This document shows positions 1-6,533 of a stretch of DNA of 6,533 bases, in pieces. Each line of letters begins with the position of its first letter. The stretch's first letter is position 1. The translations under genes were made by a program, and so were the position numbers. The DNA is taken from the NCBI GenBank assembly GCA_023489065.1, contig JAMDCL010000135.1:1-6533 (forward strand). The letters are read 5' to 3'. The notes below the pieces were generated by a model, which saw only the letters and a list, made by a program, of their open reading frames with translations, did not search any database and was not told the origin of the DNA. The DNA comes from Deltaproteobacteria bacterium (GTDB lineage Bacteria > JAMCPX01).

Positions 1-1763
1 CTCGTTTCTGCAAGGATCATTTTCTGCATGATGCCTATCCTGTCCTCTGCAAAAAACATGTGTTCTGTCCTGCACAATCCGACACCCTGCGCACCAAATG
101 CCCTTGCCCTGCTCGCATCCCTCGGTGTATCGGCATTCGCCCGTACGCCGAGCCTTCTGATGTTGTCAGCCCAGGTCATAATGGTTTTGAAATCTCCGGT
201 AAGATCCGGATCGACAAACGGGACCTTCCCTATGATAACCTCGCCCGTTGTTCCGTTGATCGATATGTAATCACCCTCTTTCAATAATTTGTCCCCAACC
301 TTTACAGCATGCGTTTTTGCATCTATCTCAAGCACCTCGCATCCCACGATGGCCGGCTTGCCATATTGCCGAGCAACGACTGCCGCGTGTGAGGTCATAC
401 CGCCCCTCCTGGTCAAAATACCTTTTGAAGCGTCCATTCCATGGATGTCATCCGGGGATGTCTCTTCTCTCAAAAGAATGACAGCCTGACCTTTCTGAGC
501 CCAATCGACGGCCTTATTCGCTTCAAATACAATCATGCCGGAAGCTGCACCGGGAGATGCAGCAAGGCCCTTTGCAATCACATCGTATTTCGCCTTTGGA
601 TCGAATACCGGATGAAGGAGCTGTTCAACCTTATCGGGTTCTATCCTTGCTATTGCCTGTTCTTTGGTAATCAGTCTTTCTTTTACCAGATCCACTGCAA
701 TCTTCAGAGCAGCCTGGGGGGTCCTTTTGCCTGTCCTCGTCTGAAGCATGTAGAGCTTTTCATTCTCGATGGTAAACTCAAAGTCCTGAACATCCCGGTA
801 GTGCTTCTCAAGCCTCGTTGTGATGTCTCTCAACTGTCTGAAAACAACGGGCATCTCTTTCCCAAGTTCTGATATGGGTTTTGGGGTCCTTATGCCTGCC
901 ACGACATCTTCACCCTGAGCATTGGTGAGATACTCTCCGTAAAACATCTTTTCTCCTGTTGCAGGGTTACGGGTAAATCCTACGCCCGTTGCGGACTTGT
1001 CCCCCGTATTGCCGAACACCATGGTCTGGACATTCACTGCCGTACCAAGGGTTTCGGGTATATTGTTCTGCTTTCTATAGAATATCGCCCGGTCATTGTT
1101 CCATGATTTAAAGACCGCTTCTATTGCCATAAACAATTGCTGATAAGGGTCTTGCGGAAATTCTATCTTTGCCTTTGACTTGATAATGCTCTTAAAATCC
1201 TCTACCACGGATTTTAATGCTGCCGGAGGAACGGACGTATCATCTTTTGCGTTGTATTTCTTTTTATACCCTTCGAAGACCTCTTCGAAAACCTTTTTAC
1301 CCATATTCAGGACGACATCACCGAACATATACATGAACCGCCGGTAGCTGTCATAGGCAAATCTTTGATTGCCGGTCTTATCTGCAAGACCTGCAACGGT
1401 CTGATCGTTCAGTCCGAGGTTCAGTATCGTATCCATCATACCCGGCATGGAAAACTTCGCACCGGAGCGGACAGATACAAGCAAGGGGTTATCTTTATTG
1501 CCGAACCCTTTCCCGGTAACGGTTTCCAGTCTCTTGATCGATTTTTTTACCTCCTCCCGTAAATCCGAAGGAACCTTCATGCCTTTCTTGAAATATTCGA
1601 GACAAACCGTTGTCGGAATGGTAAAGCCCGGCGGTACGGGTATACCTGCCCTTGTCATTTCGGCAAGCCCGGCTCCTTTACCGCCAAGCAGGTCCTTCAT
1701 ATCGCCCTTGCCGTCAGCCTTCCCTTTTGCAAAGAAGTATATCCGCTTTATCTTTTGTGCCAT
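1..1763 (-). CDS. ppdK: Pyruvate, phosphate dikinase, N-terminal 587 residues (3' end outside window)
   Basis: Cytoplasmic enzyme that reversibly converts pyruvate, ATP and phosphate to phosphoenolpyruvate, AMP and pyrophosphate through a phosphohistidine. The reading frame is open from ATG at 1763 to the window edge. The N-terminal nucleotide-binding region shows GGKGAGLAEM (about 27-36) and VSVRSGAKFSMPG with Arg99. Asp327, Glu329, Gln341 and Arg343 in DFEF and LQTRTGKRT match the known ATP-site residues. The swivelling phosphohistidine domain carries GGMTSHAAVVAR with His459 as phosphate carrier and Thr457, the position phosphorylated by the regulatory kinase/phosphorylase in other PPDKs. 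The PEP/pyruvate barrel begins, with GLCRTEHMFF (Arg565), before the gene is cut off. The family is about 870-900 residues, so roughly 300 residues, including the catalytic Cys, lie outside. Start choice is supported by AGGGGG just upstream. It lies 8 bp after glyS, in the same operon. PEP synthase is excluded by the PPDK-type N-terminus and motif spacing. No stop or frameshift was seen in the stretches translated by hand. Confidence 0.97.
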   Translation of the reverse strand, partial: MAQKIKRIYFFAKGKADGKGDMKDLLGGKGAGLAEMTRAGIPVPPGFTIPTTVCLEYFKKGMKVPSDLREEVKKSIKRLETVTGKGFGNKDNPLLVSVRSGAKFSMPGMMDTILNLGLNDQTVAGLADKTGNQRFAYDSYRRFMYMFGDVVLNMGKKVFEEVFEGYKKKYNAKDDTSVPPAALKSVVEDFKSIIKSKAKIEFPQDPYQQLFMAIEAVFKSWNNDRAIFYRKQNNIPETLGTAVNVQTMVFGNTGDKSATGVGFTRNPATGEKMFYGEYLTNAQGEDVVAGIRTPKPISELGKEMPVVFRQLRDITTRLEKHYRDVQDFEFTIENEKLYMLQTRTGKRTPQAALKIAVDLVKERLITKEQAIARIEPDKVEQLLHPVFDPKAKYDVIAKGLAASPGAASGMIVFEANKAVDWAQKGQAVILLREETSPDDIHGMDASKGILTRRGGMTSHAAVVARQYGKPAIVGCEVLEIDAKTHAVKVGDKLLKEGDYISINGTTGEVIIGKVPFVDPDLTGDFKTIMTWADNIRRLGVRANADTPRDASRARAFGAQGVGLCRTEHMFFAEDRIGIMQKMILAET

Positions 1764-1767
1764 AAAA

Positions 1768-1773
1768 CCCCCT
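1768..1773 (-). promoter_or_regulatory. ppdK ribosome binding site overlapping glyS stop
   Basis: The minus strand reads AGGGGG, then TTTT, then the ppdK ATG. The AG of this site is the last two bases of the glyS TAG stop codon, so ribosomes ending glyS finish on the ppdK initiation site. This fixes the ppdK start and suggests translational coupling. Confidence 0.75.
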
Positions 1774-3949
1774 ATATCAATTTAGTTATATCTAAAACCT
1801 GCATAACAAGATTTTTCATCTTTGCAAGCAGATTTAATCTGTTGGTTCTTATGTTTTGATTTTCGCTCATCACAAGCACCTTCTCAAAAAAGATATTTAT
1901 CTCAGGGACAAGTTTCTCAAGTGTTTGTATATATCCTATATAATTTCTTGTTGCAAGAGATGATTGAACTTCGGCATTCACCGCCAAGTACTTGTCATAC
2001 AAGGCTTTTTCCGATGGTTCAACGAGAAGCTCCGGTGCAACTTCATCAGGGTTATGGTTCTTTGAGATGTTGATGACCCGCTTAAAAGCAAGCATGACCG
2101 GTTCGAAGTCCGGTTTGAAAACGATGTCTTTCAGGGCGTTTATCCGCCGGTCTGCATCGAAAATATAGTCGGGCTCCGTTGCCAGTACGGCAACAATAAG
2201 TTTTTTCATGTTTGTAGTGTCTTTGAGGTAATGCTCATTGTCTGTTGCTATCGCTTCAACCTGCCGTAGTACATATTTCTCAGTCAATATGCCTTCAAGC
2301 CTTGTATAAAGAAAATGAAGGATAGCGTTTCTGAGTTCATCCTTGTTTGTGATGTGCCGATACTGGCCGATACCGATATCGATGAGCTCTTTTATGCTGA
2401 CCGGTAAATCTTGTGCCGTCAAGGGGACATCCGGCGGTACTATCGGCGCGAGCGTTAACAGAATACTGATTGCTGCCCGCCTTAATCCATAGGGGTCCTG
2501 TGTACCTGTAGGGACCTCTCCAATACTAAAGAATCCTACAATGGTATCTGTTTTGTCAGCTATGGAAATAAGCGCTCCGGGCATTGATCCCGGCACACTA
2601 TTGCGATGTTCGCCGATTGCGGTTGCTGCTATCCCGGCCGATGGATCTTTGAGTAAACAATAATGTTTCCCGACAATTCCCTGAAGCTCCGGGAACTCGG
2701 ACACAAGCCGTGTTGCCAGGTCAGCCTTACAAAGCCCCGCTGCTTGAAGGGCTACAATCTTTAAAGCCTCATCTGCTTTAATCTCATTGCATAAGAACGA
2801 GGCAATCGCTACAATACGCTGTGTCTTGTCATAAAGGCTCCCAAGCCCGGGATAATACGTCATGCCCTTCAACAGCTCGACATAGAATTCGAGCGGCTGT
2901 TTTATGTCTTCGCGGTAATAAAACTCAGCGTCCTCAAGCCGTGCAGTCAGCACCTTCTCATAGCCCCTTTTGATAATTGCCTTGTCGCCGTAAGGATTGT
3001 TGCTTATACCTATGAAGTAAGGCATGAGTTTAAGCTTAATATCTGTGATAGGGACATACTTCTGATGGGTCTTCATAACGCTCATGATGACTTCCTGAGG
3101 CAGATTCGTAAATCGTTTGTCAAAGCTGCCTAAAACTGCCACGGGTGATTCTACGAGATTGGTAATAGTATCCAGCAACGCACTGTCGGGTTGAGCCTGC
3201 CCTTTTACCCTTTTTGCCATTTCTTGTGTCTGCTTCTCGATTATTTTTTTTCTCGCAGCAACATCCGGCAGTATCTTTTCCTTTTGCATGACTTTCAACC
3301 ATGAATCAACGCCGTTGACTTTAATCCTTTTCCCACTGCCGGTCCTCAGTCCATACGTAAATGATGATGCCTTCACATCGCCAATAGTAAGAGGAACAAC
3401 CTTGCCGCCGTACAGAACAACCAGCCATCGTATGGGCCGGATGAACCTTATTGATCTTTCTGAATTATTTGCATTGCCCTCTTTGTCTCCCCATCTCATG
3501 GATTTCCTGAAGGGTGACGTCAAGATTATGCTTCTCAGCCTCTCTTTTATAAGCGTTTTCGTCTGTGCGCCTGGCTTTTTGATCTCAACCTGGACAAACT
3601 CTCCTTTATCCAGTCTCACAACCTGGAGCGCCCCGGCGTCCACACCTTTCGAATGCGCAAAACCGATTGCAGCCTGTGTTGGATTTCCGTCCTTGTCAAA
3701 AGCAGCTTCTTTTCTCGGACCTGTATAGGTTGTACTGCTCGACTCGCCCTTATCGGAAACCTCCGCGAAAGATAAGGCCAGACGCCGCGGTGAAGAAAAT
3801 GTTGTTATTTTTTTAAAGGTTATATGCTCTGATTCAAATAATTGTCTGATGCTGTTTGACAGGAATTCTATCGCAGGATTGATCTCTGCAACAGGTATCT
3901 CTTCAACGCCAATTTCTATAAAGAGTTCCGGACTATGCACTACTTTCAT
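1772..3949 (-). CDS. glyS: Glycyl-tRNA synthetase beta subunit
   Basis: Beta subunit of the bacterial alpha2-beta2 glycyl-tRNA synthetase. It recognises tRNA-Gly and is required for aminoacylation, while the alpha subunit holds the ATP/glycine site. At 725 residues it is slightly longer than the usual 690 or so. Family hallmarks are in order: IEIGVEEIP (11-19), SPRRLALSF (53-61), MRWGD then [10 protein letters not shown] (151-177), [14 protein letters not shown] (267-280) with [10 protein letters not shown] (292-301), [11 protein letters not shown] (338-348), [11 protein letters not shown] (464-474) with [13 protein letters not shown] (481-493), and a C-terminal DALR-like anticodon-binding end with [19 protein letters not shown] (687-705). 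The ATG overlaps the glyQ stop as ATGA and the preceding Shine-Dalgarno match is weak (AGAGA), so initiation probably relies on coupling to glyQ. About ten residues, Lys156-Arg165, look inserted between MRWGD and [10 protein letters not shown] compared with remembered homologues. The gene is intact. Confidence 0.98.
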   Translation of the reverse strand: MKVVHSPELFIEIGVEEIPVAEINPAIEFLSNSIRQLFESEHITFKKITTFSSPRRLALSFAEVSDKGESSSTTYTGPRKEAAFDKDGNPTQAAIGFAHSKGVDAGALQVVRLDKGEFVQVEIKKPGAQTKTLIKERLRSIILTSPFRKSMRWGDKEGNANNSERSIRFIRPIRWLVVLYGGKVVPLTIGDVKASSFTYGLRTGSGKRIKVNGVDSWLKVMQKEKILPDVAARKKIIEKQTQEMAKRVKGQAQPDSALLDTITNLVESPVAVLGSFDKRFTNLPQEVIMSVMKTHQKYVPITDIKLKLMPYFIGISNNPYGDKAIIKRGYEKVLTARLEDAEFYYREDIKQPLEFYVELLKGMTYYPGLGSLYDKTQRIVAIASFLCNEIKADEALKIVALQAAGLCKADLATRLVSEFPELQGIVGKHYCLLKDPSAGIAATAIGEHRNSVPGSMPGALISIADKTDTIVGFFSIGEVPTGTQDPYGLRRAAISILLTLAPIVPPDVPLTAQDLPVSIKELIDIGIGQYRHITNKDELRNAILHFLYTRLEGILTEKYVLRQVEAIATDNEHYLKDTTNMKKLIVAVLATEPDYIFDADRRINALKDIVFKPDFEPVMLAFKRVINISKNHNPDEVAPELLVEPSEKALYDKYLAVNAEVQSSLATRNYIGYIQTLEKLVPEINIFFEKVLVMSENQNIRTNRLNLLAKMKNLVMQVLDITKLI

Positions 3950-4872
3950 TTTGAATCTCTTTTTTCTGCATTTTTAATGTTGAGTCCTGAATCTTGAGTT
4001 TTCGGCTCTGACTCTTTAATTTTGAATTTTGAATCTTGAGTTTCTTTATATGCCTGTGCAACACCCTTAGCCATCGCCCGGACCCTGCCGATGTACCGTG
4101 CCCTTTCTGCAACAGATATGGCGCGCCGTGCATCGAGCAGGTTGAAAAGGTGAGAACATTTCAGCGTACAGTCATAAGCCGGCAAGAACAGCCCTTCTCC
4201 GGTGAGCCGCAGAGATTCCTTCTCGTACTCATTAAAAAGAAAAAAAAGCCTGTTTATATCGGCAGATTCGAAGTTATACATCGATTGCTGGTGTTCATTT
4301 TCTTTGAATAGATCTCCGTACTTGACCTTGTTGTTCCATTTGAGGTCAAAGACGTTCTCAACTCCCTGCAGGTACATGGAGATACGCTCGATCCCATAGG
4401 TGATCTCTACCGGAATGGATGCCAGATCAACACCCCCTGCCTGCTGAAAGTACGTAAACTGGGTAATCTCCATGCCGTCGAGCCAAACCTCCCATCCAAG
4501 CCCCCAGGCACCGAGTGTTGGAGACTCCCAATCGTCCTCTACAAACCGTATGTCGTGTTTTTTTATTTTTATCCCCAGGGCATCGAGGCTTTTAAGATAC
4601 CTATCCTGAATAGTGGGAGGCGAAGGCTTGATAATAACCTGATACTGAAAATATCTTTGAAGTCTGTTTGGATTTTCACCGTACCGGCCATCCGTGGGCC
4701 TTCTGGACGGCTGGACATAAGCCGCTGACCATGGTGACGGGTTGAGTACCCTTAAAAAGGTAGATGGATGAAATGTCCCCGCACCAACCTCAACATCGTA
4801 CGGTTGATCGACGACACATCCGCTGTTTGACCAGAATTTGTTTAATGTGAAAATAACGTCCTGGATATTCAT
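3946..4872 (-). CDS. glyQ: Glycyl-tRNA synthetase alpha subunit
   Basis: Catalytic class II subunit that activates glycine with ATP and, with GlyS, charges tRNA-Gly in the cytoplasm. The family-defining block [19 protein letters not shown] is at 52-70, preceded by [10 protein letters not shown] (27-36). Further conserved blocks are [39 protein letters not shown] and [21 protein letters not shown], and the core ends at [20 protein letters not shown]. Length is 308 residues against roughly 285-305 in the family. The last 33 or so residues (276-308) are a Lys/Gln/Asp/Ser-rich tail encoded by a degenerate A/T-rich repeat and do not resemble a normal GlyQ end. The ATG at 4872 has AGGCGG five bases upstream. 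This is the first gene of the minus-strand operon. Its TGA overlaps the glyS ATG. No T-box leader motif was seen upstream. Confidence 0.98.
   Translation of the reverse strand: MNIQDVIFTLNKFWSNSGCVVDQPYDVEVGAGTFHPSTFLRVLNPSPWSAAYVQPSRRPTDGRYGENPNRLQRYFQYQVIIKPSPPTIQDRYLKSLDALGIKIKKHDIRFVEDDWESPTLGAWGLGWEVWLDGMEITQFTYFQQAGGVDLASIPVEITYGIERISMYLQGVENVFDLKWNNKVKYGDLFKENEHQQSMYNFESADINRLFFLFNEYEKESLRLTGEGLFLPAYDCTLKCSHLFNLLDARRAISVAERARYIGRVRAMAKGVAQAYKETQDSKFKIKESEPKTQDSGLNIKNAEKRDSK
3951..4047 (-). repeat. Degenerate A/T-rich short repeat inside the 3' end of glyQ
   Basis: On the minus strand AAACTCAAGATTCA occurs twice exactly (4030-4043 and 3988-4001). The copies are 42 bases apart, so they stay in frame and give TQDS twice, 14 residues apart. 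Between and after them are related pieces such as CAAAATTCAAAATT and GATTCAAAAT. The composition is much richer in A than the glyQ core. The pattern resembles the simple ATTCAAAATTCAAA-type interspersed repeats seen between genes in some bacteria. That likeness is from general knowledge and was not searched. Confidence 0.6.
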
Positions 4873-4877
4873 ATCAT

Positions 4878-4883
4878 CCGCCT
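4878..4883 (-). promoter_or_regulatory. glyQ ribosome binding site
   Basis: AGGCGG on the minus strand lies five bases before the glyQ ATG. It is one base off AGGAGG. A second ATG five bases upstream of the chosen start is out of frame, which supports the start at 4872. Confidence 0.6.
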
Positions 4884-4892
4884 AAGGCAAGA

Positions 4893-4922
4893 ATGGTATC
4901 CAGAAACGGCAGTGTTTGTCAA
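4893..4922 (-). promoter_or_regulatory. Putative sigma70-type promoter for glyQ-glyS-ppdK
   Basis: The minus strand reads a perfect -35 box TTGACA (4922-4917), an 18-base spacer, and TACCAT (4898-4893), a 4/6 match to TATAAT. Transcription would start near 4886, leaving a leader of about 14 bases that still holds the ribosome binding site. It is a pattern match only. It fits the need for a promoter in a divergent gap, but the short leader is a caution. Confidence 0.5.
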
Positions 4923-4949
4923 CCCCGTTAGAAGATGCAGAGAAAACAG

Positions 4950-4978
4950 TTGAAATTGCCGAAACCTTAGCCTATCTT
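4950..4978 (+). promoter_or_regulatory. Putative sigma70-type promoter for hpf-hprK-rapZ
   Basis: TTGAAA (4950-4955, 5/6 match to TTGACA), a 17-base spacer, then TATCTT (4973-4978, 4/6 match). The expected start is near 4985, giving a leader of about 30 bases before hpf. The spacing is ideal, but such matches are common in A/T-rich DNA. No sigma54-type GG/GC pair was evident in the gap. Confidence 0.45.
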
Positions 4979-5002
4979 ATAACAAGAACACAAAATAATT
5001 AC

Positions 5003-5008
5003 AGGAGG
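5003..5008 (+). promoter_or_regulatory. hpf ribosome binding site
   Basis: A perfect AGGAGG lies six bases before ATG at 5015. It decides the hpf start against an in-frame TTG at 4916, which has no such site and would add 33 residues unlike the family. Confidence 0.85.
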
Positions 5009-5014
5009 AACTCT

Positions 5015-5557
5015 ATGAACATTCAGGTAACCTTCAGACACATCCCTTCATCCAGTGCTTTGAAACAATACGCAGAGGAAAAGATCACAAAACTGATAAA
5101 ATCCCTGAAAGAACCTATAGAGGTTCATATCATTTTTACTCAGGAGAAGAAAAACAACACCGTTGAGTTGACGCTTACATCGGCAGGCAAGGAACTCTAT
5201 GCCAAGGAGCGCGGCGGAGATATGTACGCTGCCATTGACCTTATACACGATAAACTCGACAAGCAGATCAAAAAGCTGAAAGAGAAGAAAAAAAAGCACA
5301 CGGGAATAGCCTCCATGAAGCACCTCCAGCAGGCCGGGTTCGCGGATGAAGAAGAGGATAAAGACGAGGTCATGGTAATACCCGAGAAAGATTACTTTGT
5401 ACGTCCCATGACCACGGAGGAGGCGGTCCTCCAGCTCGATATATCGGAGACCCCTTTTCTCGTTTACCTCGATGCCGGGGCTGAAAGGGTCAATGTAGTA
5501 TTCAAGCGGGACGACGGACAGTACGGACTTATTGAAACAGGTGCCAGATATAAATAA
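5015..5557 (+). CDS. hpf: Ribosome hibernation promoting factor, long form
   Basis: Binds the 30S subunit in stationary phase or starvation, blocking the mRNA/tRNA channel, and in its long form drives 70S ribosomes into 100S dimers. The 180-residue product has the two-domain long-form layout. The N-terminal S30AE domain (about 1-95) starts MNIQVTFRHIPSSSALKQYA and contains ERGGDMYAAIDLIHDKLDKQI. A charged linker (about 90-120) goes from Lys-rich (KKLKEKKKKH) to acidic (DEEEDKDE). The C-terminal dimerisation domain (about 122-175) has FVRPMTTEEAVLQL and ERVNVVFKRDDGQYGLIE. The start at 5015 is chosen by the perfect AGGAGG and by the family N-terminus. It is the first gene of the plus-strand block and is overlapped at its 3' end by the hprK-like gene. 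In many Proteobacteria hpf follows rpoN, which is absent here. Confidence 0.96.
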   Translation: MNIQVTFRHIPSSSALKQYAEEKITKLIKSLKEPIEVHIIFTQEKKNNTVELTLTSAGKELYAKERGGDMYAAIDLIHDKLDKQIKKLKEKKKKHTGIASMKHLQQAGFADEEEDKDEVMVIPEKDYFVRPMTTEEAVLQLDISETPFLVYLDAGAERVNVVFKRDDGQYGLIETGARYK

Positions 5558-6092
5558 CAATCGAAAAGTTCAGGAACGCATACACGGGGTGCTCGTGTCG
5601 GTAAACCGTGTAGGTGTTCTTATCATGGGTAAAAGCGGTATAGGAAAGAGTGAGTGTGCTCTTGAGCTTATCACGAGGCACCACAAAATCGTAGCCGATG
5701 ACCTGGTCATAGCCGGCATCGAGCACGGCAATTTGTTCGGTAAAAGCGATCCTCTTATACGAGGATACATGGAACTGCACGGCCTGGGTGTCATAAAAGT
5801 CCAATCGCATTTTGGCAAAAACGCCCTGTGCCCTAAAAAACGTATAGATATGGTTATAGATTTTATCGATTGGGACAAATCAAGCCATGCGAGGGGCTTT
5901 TTAAAACCCTACACGTACAGTATCCTGGGGAAAACACTACCCCTCGTAAAACTGCCCGTCCGGCCGGCACGGAATATGGCTTCATTGGTCGAGGTGGCCG
6001 TTACGAGTTTTCTGTTGAAAAAACAGGGGATAGATGAGGCAAAAGAACTGGAACAGAGGATATCAGAAAGGATCGGGAGTACCCATGGATAG
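5532..6092 (+). CDS. hprK: Short HPr kinase/phosphorylase-like protein, C-terminal kinase domain only
   Basis: Probable HPr serine kinase, which phosphorylates the PTS phosphocarrier HPr (or its Npr relative) at a regulatory Ser, and in full enzymes also removes the phosphate. Numbered from TTG 5532 (186 residues): HGVLV with His18, Walker A GKSGIGKS (33-40), ADD (55-57), signature-like region MELHGLGVIKV (80-90), KRIDMVID (103-110), and PVRPARNMASLVEVAV (142-157), matching the family PVRPGRNLA block. The roughly 130-residue N-terminal domain of 310-residue Firmicute enzymes is missing, and upstream hpf leaves no room for it. Short forms are known in Alphaproteobacteria. The start is uncertain: TTG 5532 and GTG 5541 are both in frame inside the hpf end, with only weak Shine-Dalgarno matches, so coupling to hpf is likely. 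The stop overlaps the rapZ start by 8 bp. Departures from the family are Arg to His at 83 and Gly to Ala at 146. Family assignment is firm; phosphorylase activity is unproven. Confidence 0.9.
   Translation: MKQVPDINNNRKVQERIHGVLVSVNRVGVLIMGKSGIGKSECALELITRHHKIVADDLVIAGIEHGNLFGKSDPLIRGYMELHGLGVIKVQSHFGKNALCPKKRIDMVIDFIDWDKSSHARGFLKPYTYSILGKTLPLVKLPVRPARNMASLVEVAVTSFLLKKQGIDEAKELEQRISERIGSTHG
6075..6079 (+). promoter_or_regulatory. rapZ ribosome binding site inside hprK
   Basis: GGGAG lies five bases before ATG 6085, within the last codons of the hprK-like gene. It supports the rapZ start and translational coupling. Confidence 0.65.
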
Positions 6093-6533
6093 CAGGTCAC
6101 CCCTGAACATCGTGATCGTGACAGGCATGTCCGGCTCGGGCAAAACGACCGCAATGGCCATGCTTGAGGACATGGGCTTTTTCTGCATCGACAACATTCC
6201 CTTGCAGCTTATACCGAAGTTTATCGATCTGATAACGGATTCAAAAGAAGACATCAGGAACATAGCCTTTTCGATAGATGTACGGGGAAGGGGCTTCTTT
6301 GCAGATCTGTCCCGCCAGCTTCAGGCGTTGAAATCGACAAAAGACACGGTTACCATCATATTCCTTGATTCCTCCGACAGTGTTCTCTTGAAACGGTACA
6401 GCGAAACGAGGAGAAAGCATCCCCTTGCACAGAATATACCCATAGAAGAGGGATTCCTCCTCGAGAGAAAGTACCTCGAGGAAATCAAGAGCCAGGCAGA
6501 TCACCTGATCGATACATCAAACTTTACCGTTCA
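6085..6533 (+). CDS. rapZ: RapZ (YvcJ/YhbJ) family nucleotide-binding protein, N-terminal 149 residues (3' end outside window)
   Basis: P-loop protein. In E. coli RapZ binds the small RNA GlmZ and hands it to RNase E to control glucosamine-6-phosphate synthase; in Bacillus, YvcJ is a GTPase/ATPase with nucleotide-dependent effects. Its target in this organism is unknown. Visible motifs are IVIVTGMSGSGKTTAMAMLED with Walker A at 14-21, MGFFCIDNIP (30-39) matching the family DNLP block, AFSIDVRGRGFF (61-72) with the Asp-x-Arg element, and FLDSSDSVLLKRYSETRRKH (93-112), a strongly conserved family stretch. The family is about 280-290 residues, so about half is present and the C-terminal domain that binds RNA in E. 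coli lies outside. The start at 6085 has GGGAG upstream and overlaps the hprK stop by 8 bp. The neighbourhood (hpf, hprK) is the usual one for this family, beside PTS genes that may follow downstream. Confidence 0.96.
   Translation, partial: MDSRSPLNIVIVTGMSGSGKTTAMAMLEDMGFFCIDNIPLQLIPKFIDLITDSKEDIRNIAFSIDVRGRGFFADLSRQLQALKSTKDTVTIIFLDSSDSVLLKRYSETRRKHPLAQNIPIEEGFLLERKYLEEIKSQADHLIDTSNFTV

Noticed and set aside
28..872. Several plus-strand open frames over the left 0.9 kb
   Set aside because: They are antisense to ppdK, whose motifs are continuous there, and have no family character of their own.
3933..4133. A 66-residue minus-strand open frame across the end of glyQ
   Set aside because: It overlaps glyQ out of frame, and its Lys/Gln/Ser-rich product is the expected by-product of the simple repeat.
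4864..4875. Small inverted repeat GATAT-TC-ATATC over the glyQ start codon
   Set aside because: With a 5-bp arm and A/T-rich sequence it is too short to separate from chance or to call an operator.
4916..5014. In-frame TTG start that would extend hpf by 33 residues
   Set aside because: The added sequence is unlike the HPF family, lies over the putative promoter, and lacks a ribosome binding site. ATG 5015 has a perfect AGGAGG.
4873..5014. T-box riboswitch leader for glyQS
   Set aside because: The gap is too short, the putative leader is about 14 bases, and no T-box core motif or terminator/antiterminator pair is visible on the minus strand.
5048..5560. A 170-residue open frame antisense to hpf
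   Set aside because: It lies wholly antisense to a clear hpf gene, has no recognisable motif, and is the shadow of a charged, Lys-rich coding sequence.

Overview
The window holds six protein genes in two divergent blocks that share one short intergenic region (about 4873-5014). The left block reads on the minus strand: glyQ (glycyl-tRNA synthetase alpha), glyS (beta) and the first two thirds of ppdK (pyruvate, phosphate dikinase), which runs off the left edge. The right block reads on the plus strand: hpf (long-form ribosome hibernation factor), a short hprK-like kinase gene, and the first half of rapZ, which runs off the right edge. Coding density is very high. No tRNA, rRNA, CRISPR, insertion sequence or terminator was seen, and no stretch over 300 bases lacks a gene.

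Organism: a bacterium of moderate G+C with Gram-negative-type gene content. A two-subunit glycyl-tRNA synthetase followed by ppdK, and hpf-hprK-rapZ in a row, best suit the old Deltaproteobacteria (for example syntrophic or Geobacter-like anaerobes) or a neighbouring phylum such as Nitrospirota. This is inferred from gene order and protein character, not from a search.

Left block: glyQ and glyS overlap through ATGA, and the glyS stop codon forms part of the ppdK ribosome binding site, so the three genes are probably one translationally coupled operon. GlyQ and GlyS form the tetrameric enzyme that charges tRNA-Gly. PpdK interconverts pyruvate and phosphoenolpyruvate and so feeds gluconeogenesis or anaerobic energy metabolism.

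Right block: hpf, hprK and rapZ overlap or nearly overlap and probably form one operon. It joins ribosome dimerisation in slow growth, serine phosphorylation of the phosphocarrier HPr, and a RapZ-type regulatory nucleotide-binding protein. In many Proteobacteria these genes sit downstream of rpoN and beside nitrogen-type or mannose-type PTS genes. Here the rpoN position is taken by the divergent glyQ operon.

Most worth a second look: the HprK-like protein has only the kinase domain and has changes in its signature motifs; the GlyQ C-terminal tail is built from a degenerate A/T-rich repeat placed exactly at the glyQ/glyS junction; and the compact divergent promoter region. No clearly new system was found.
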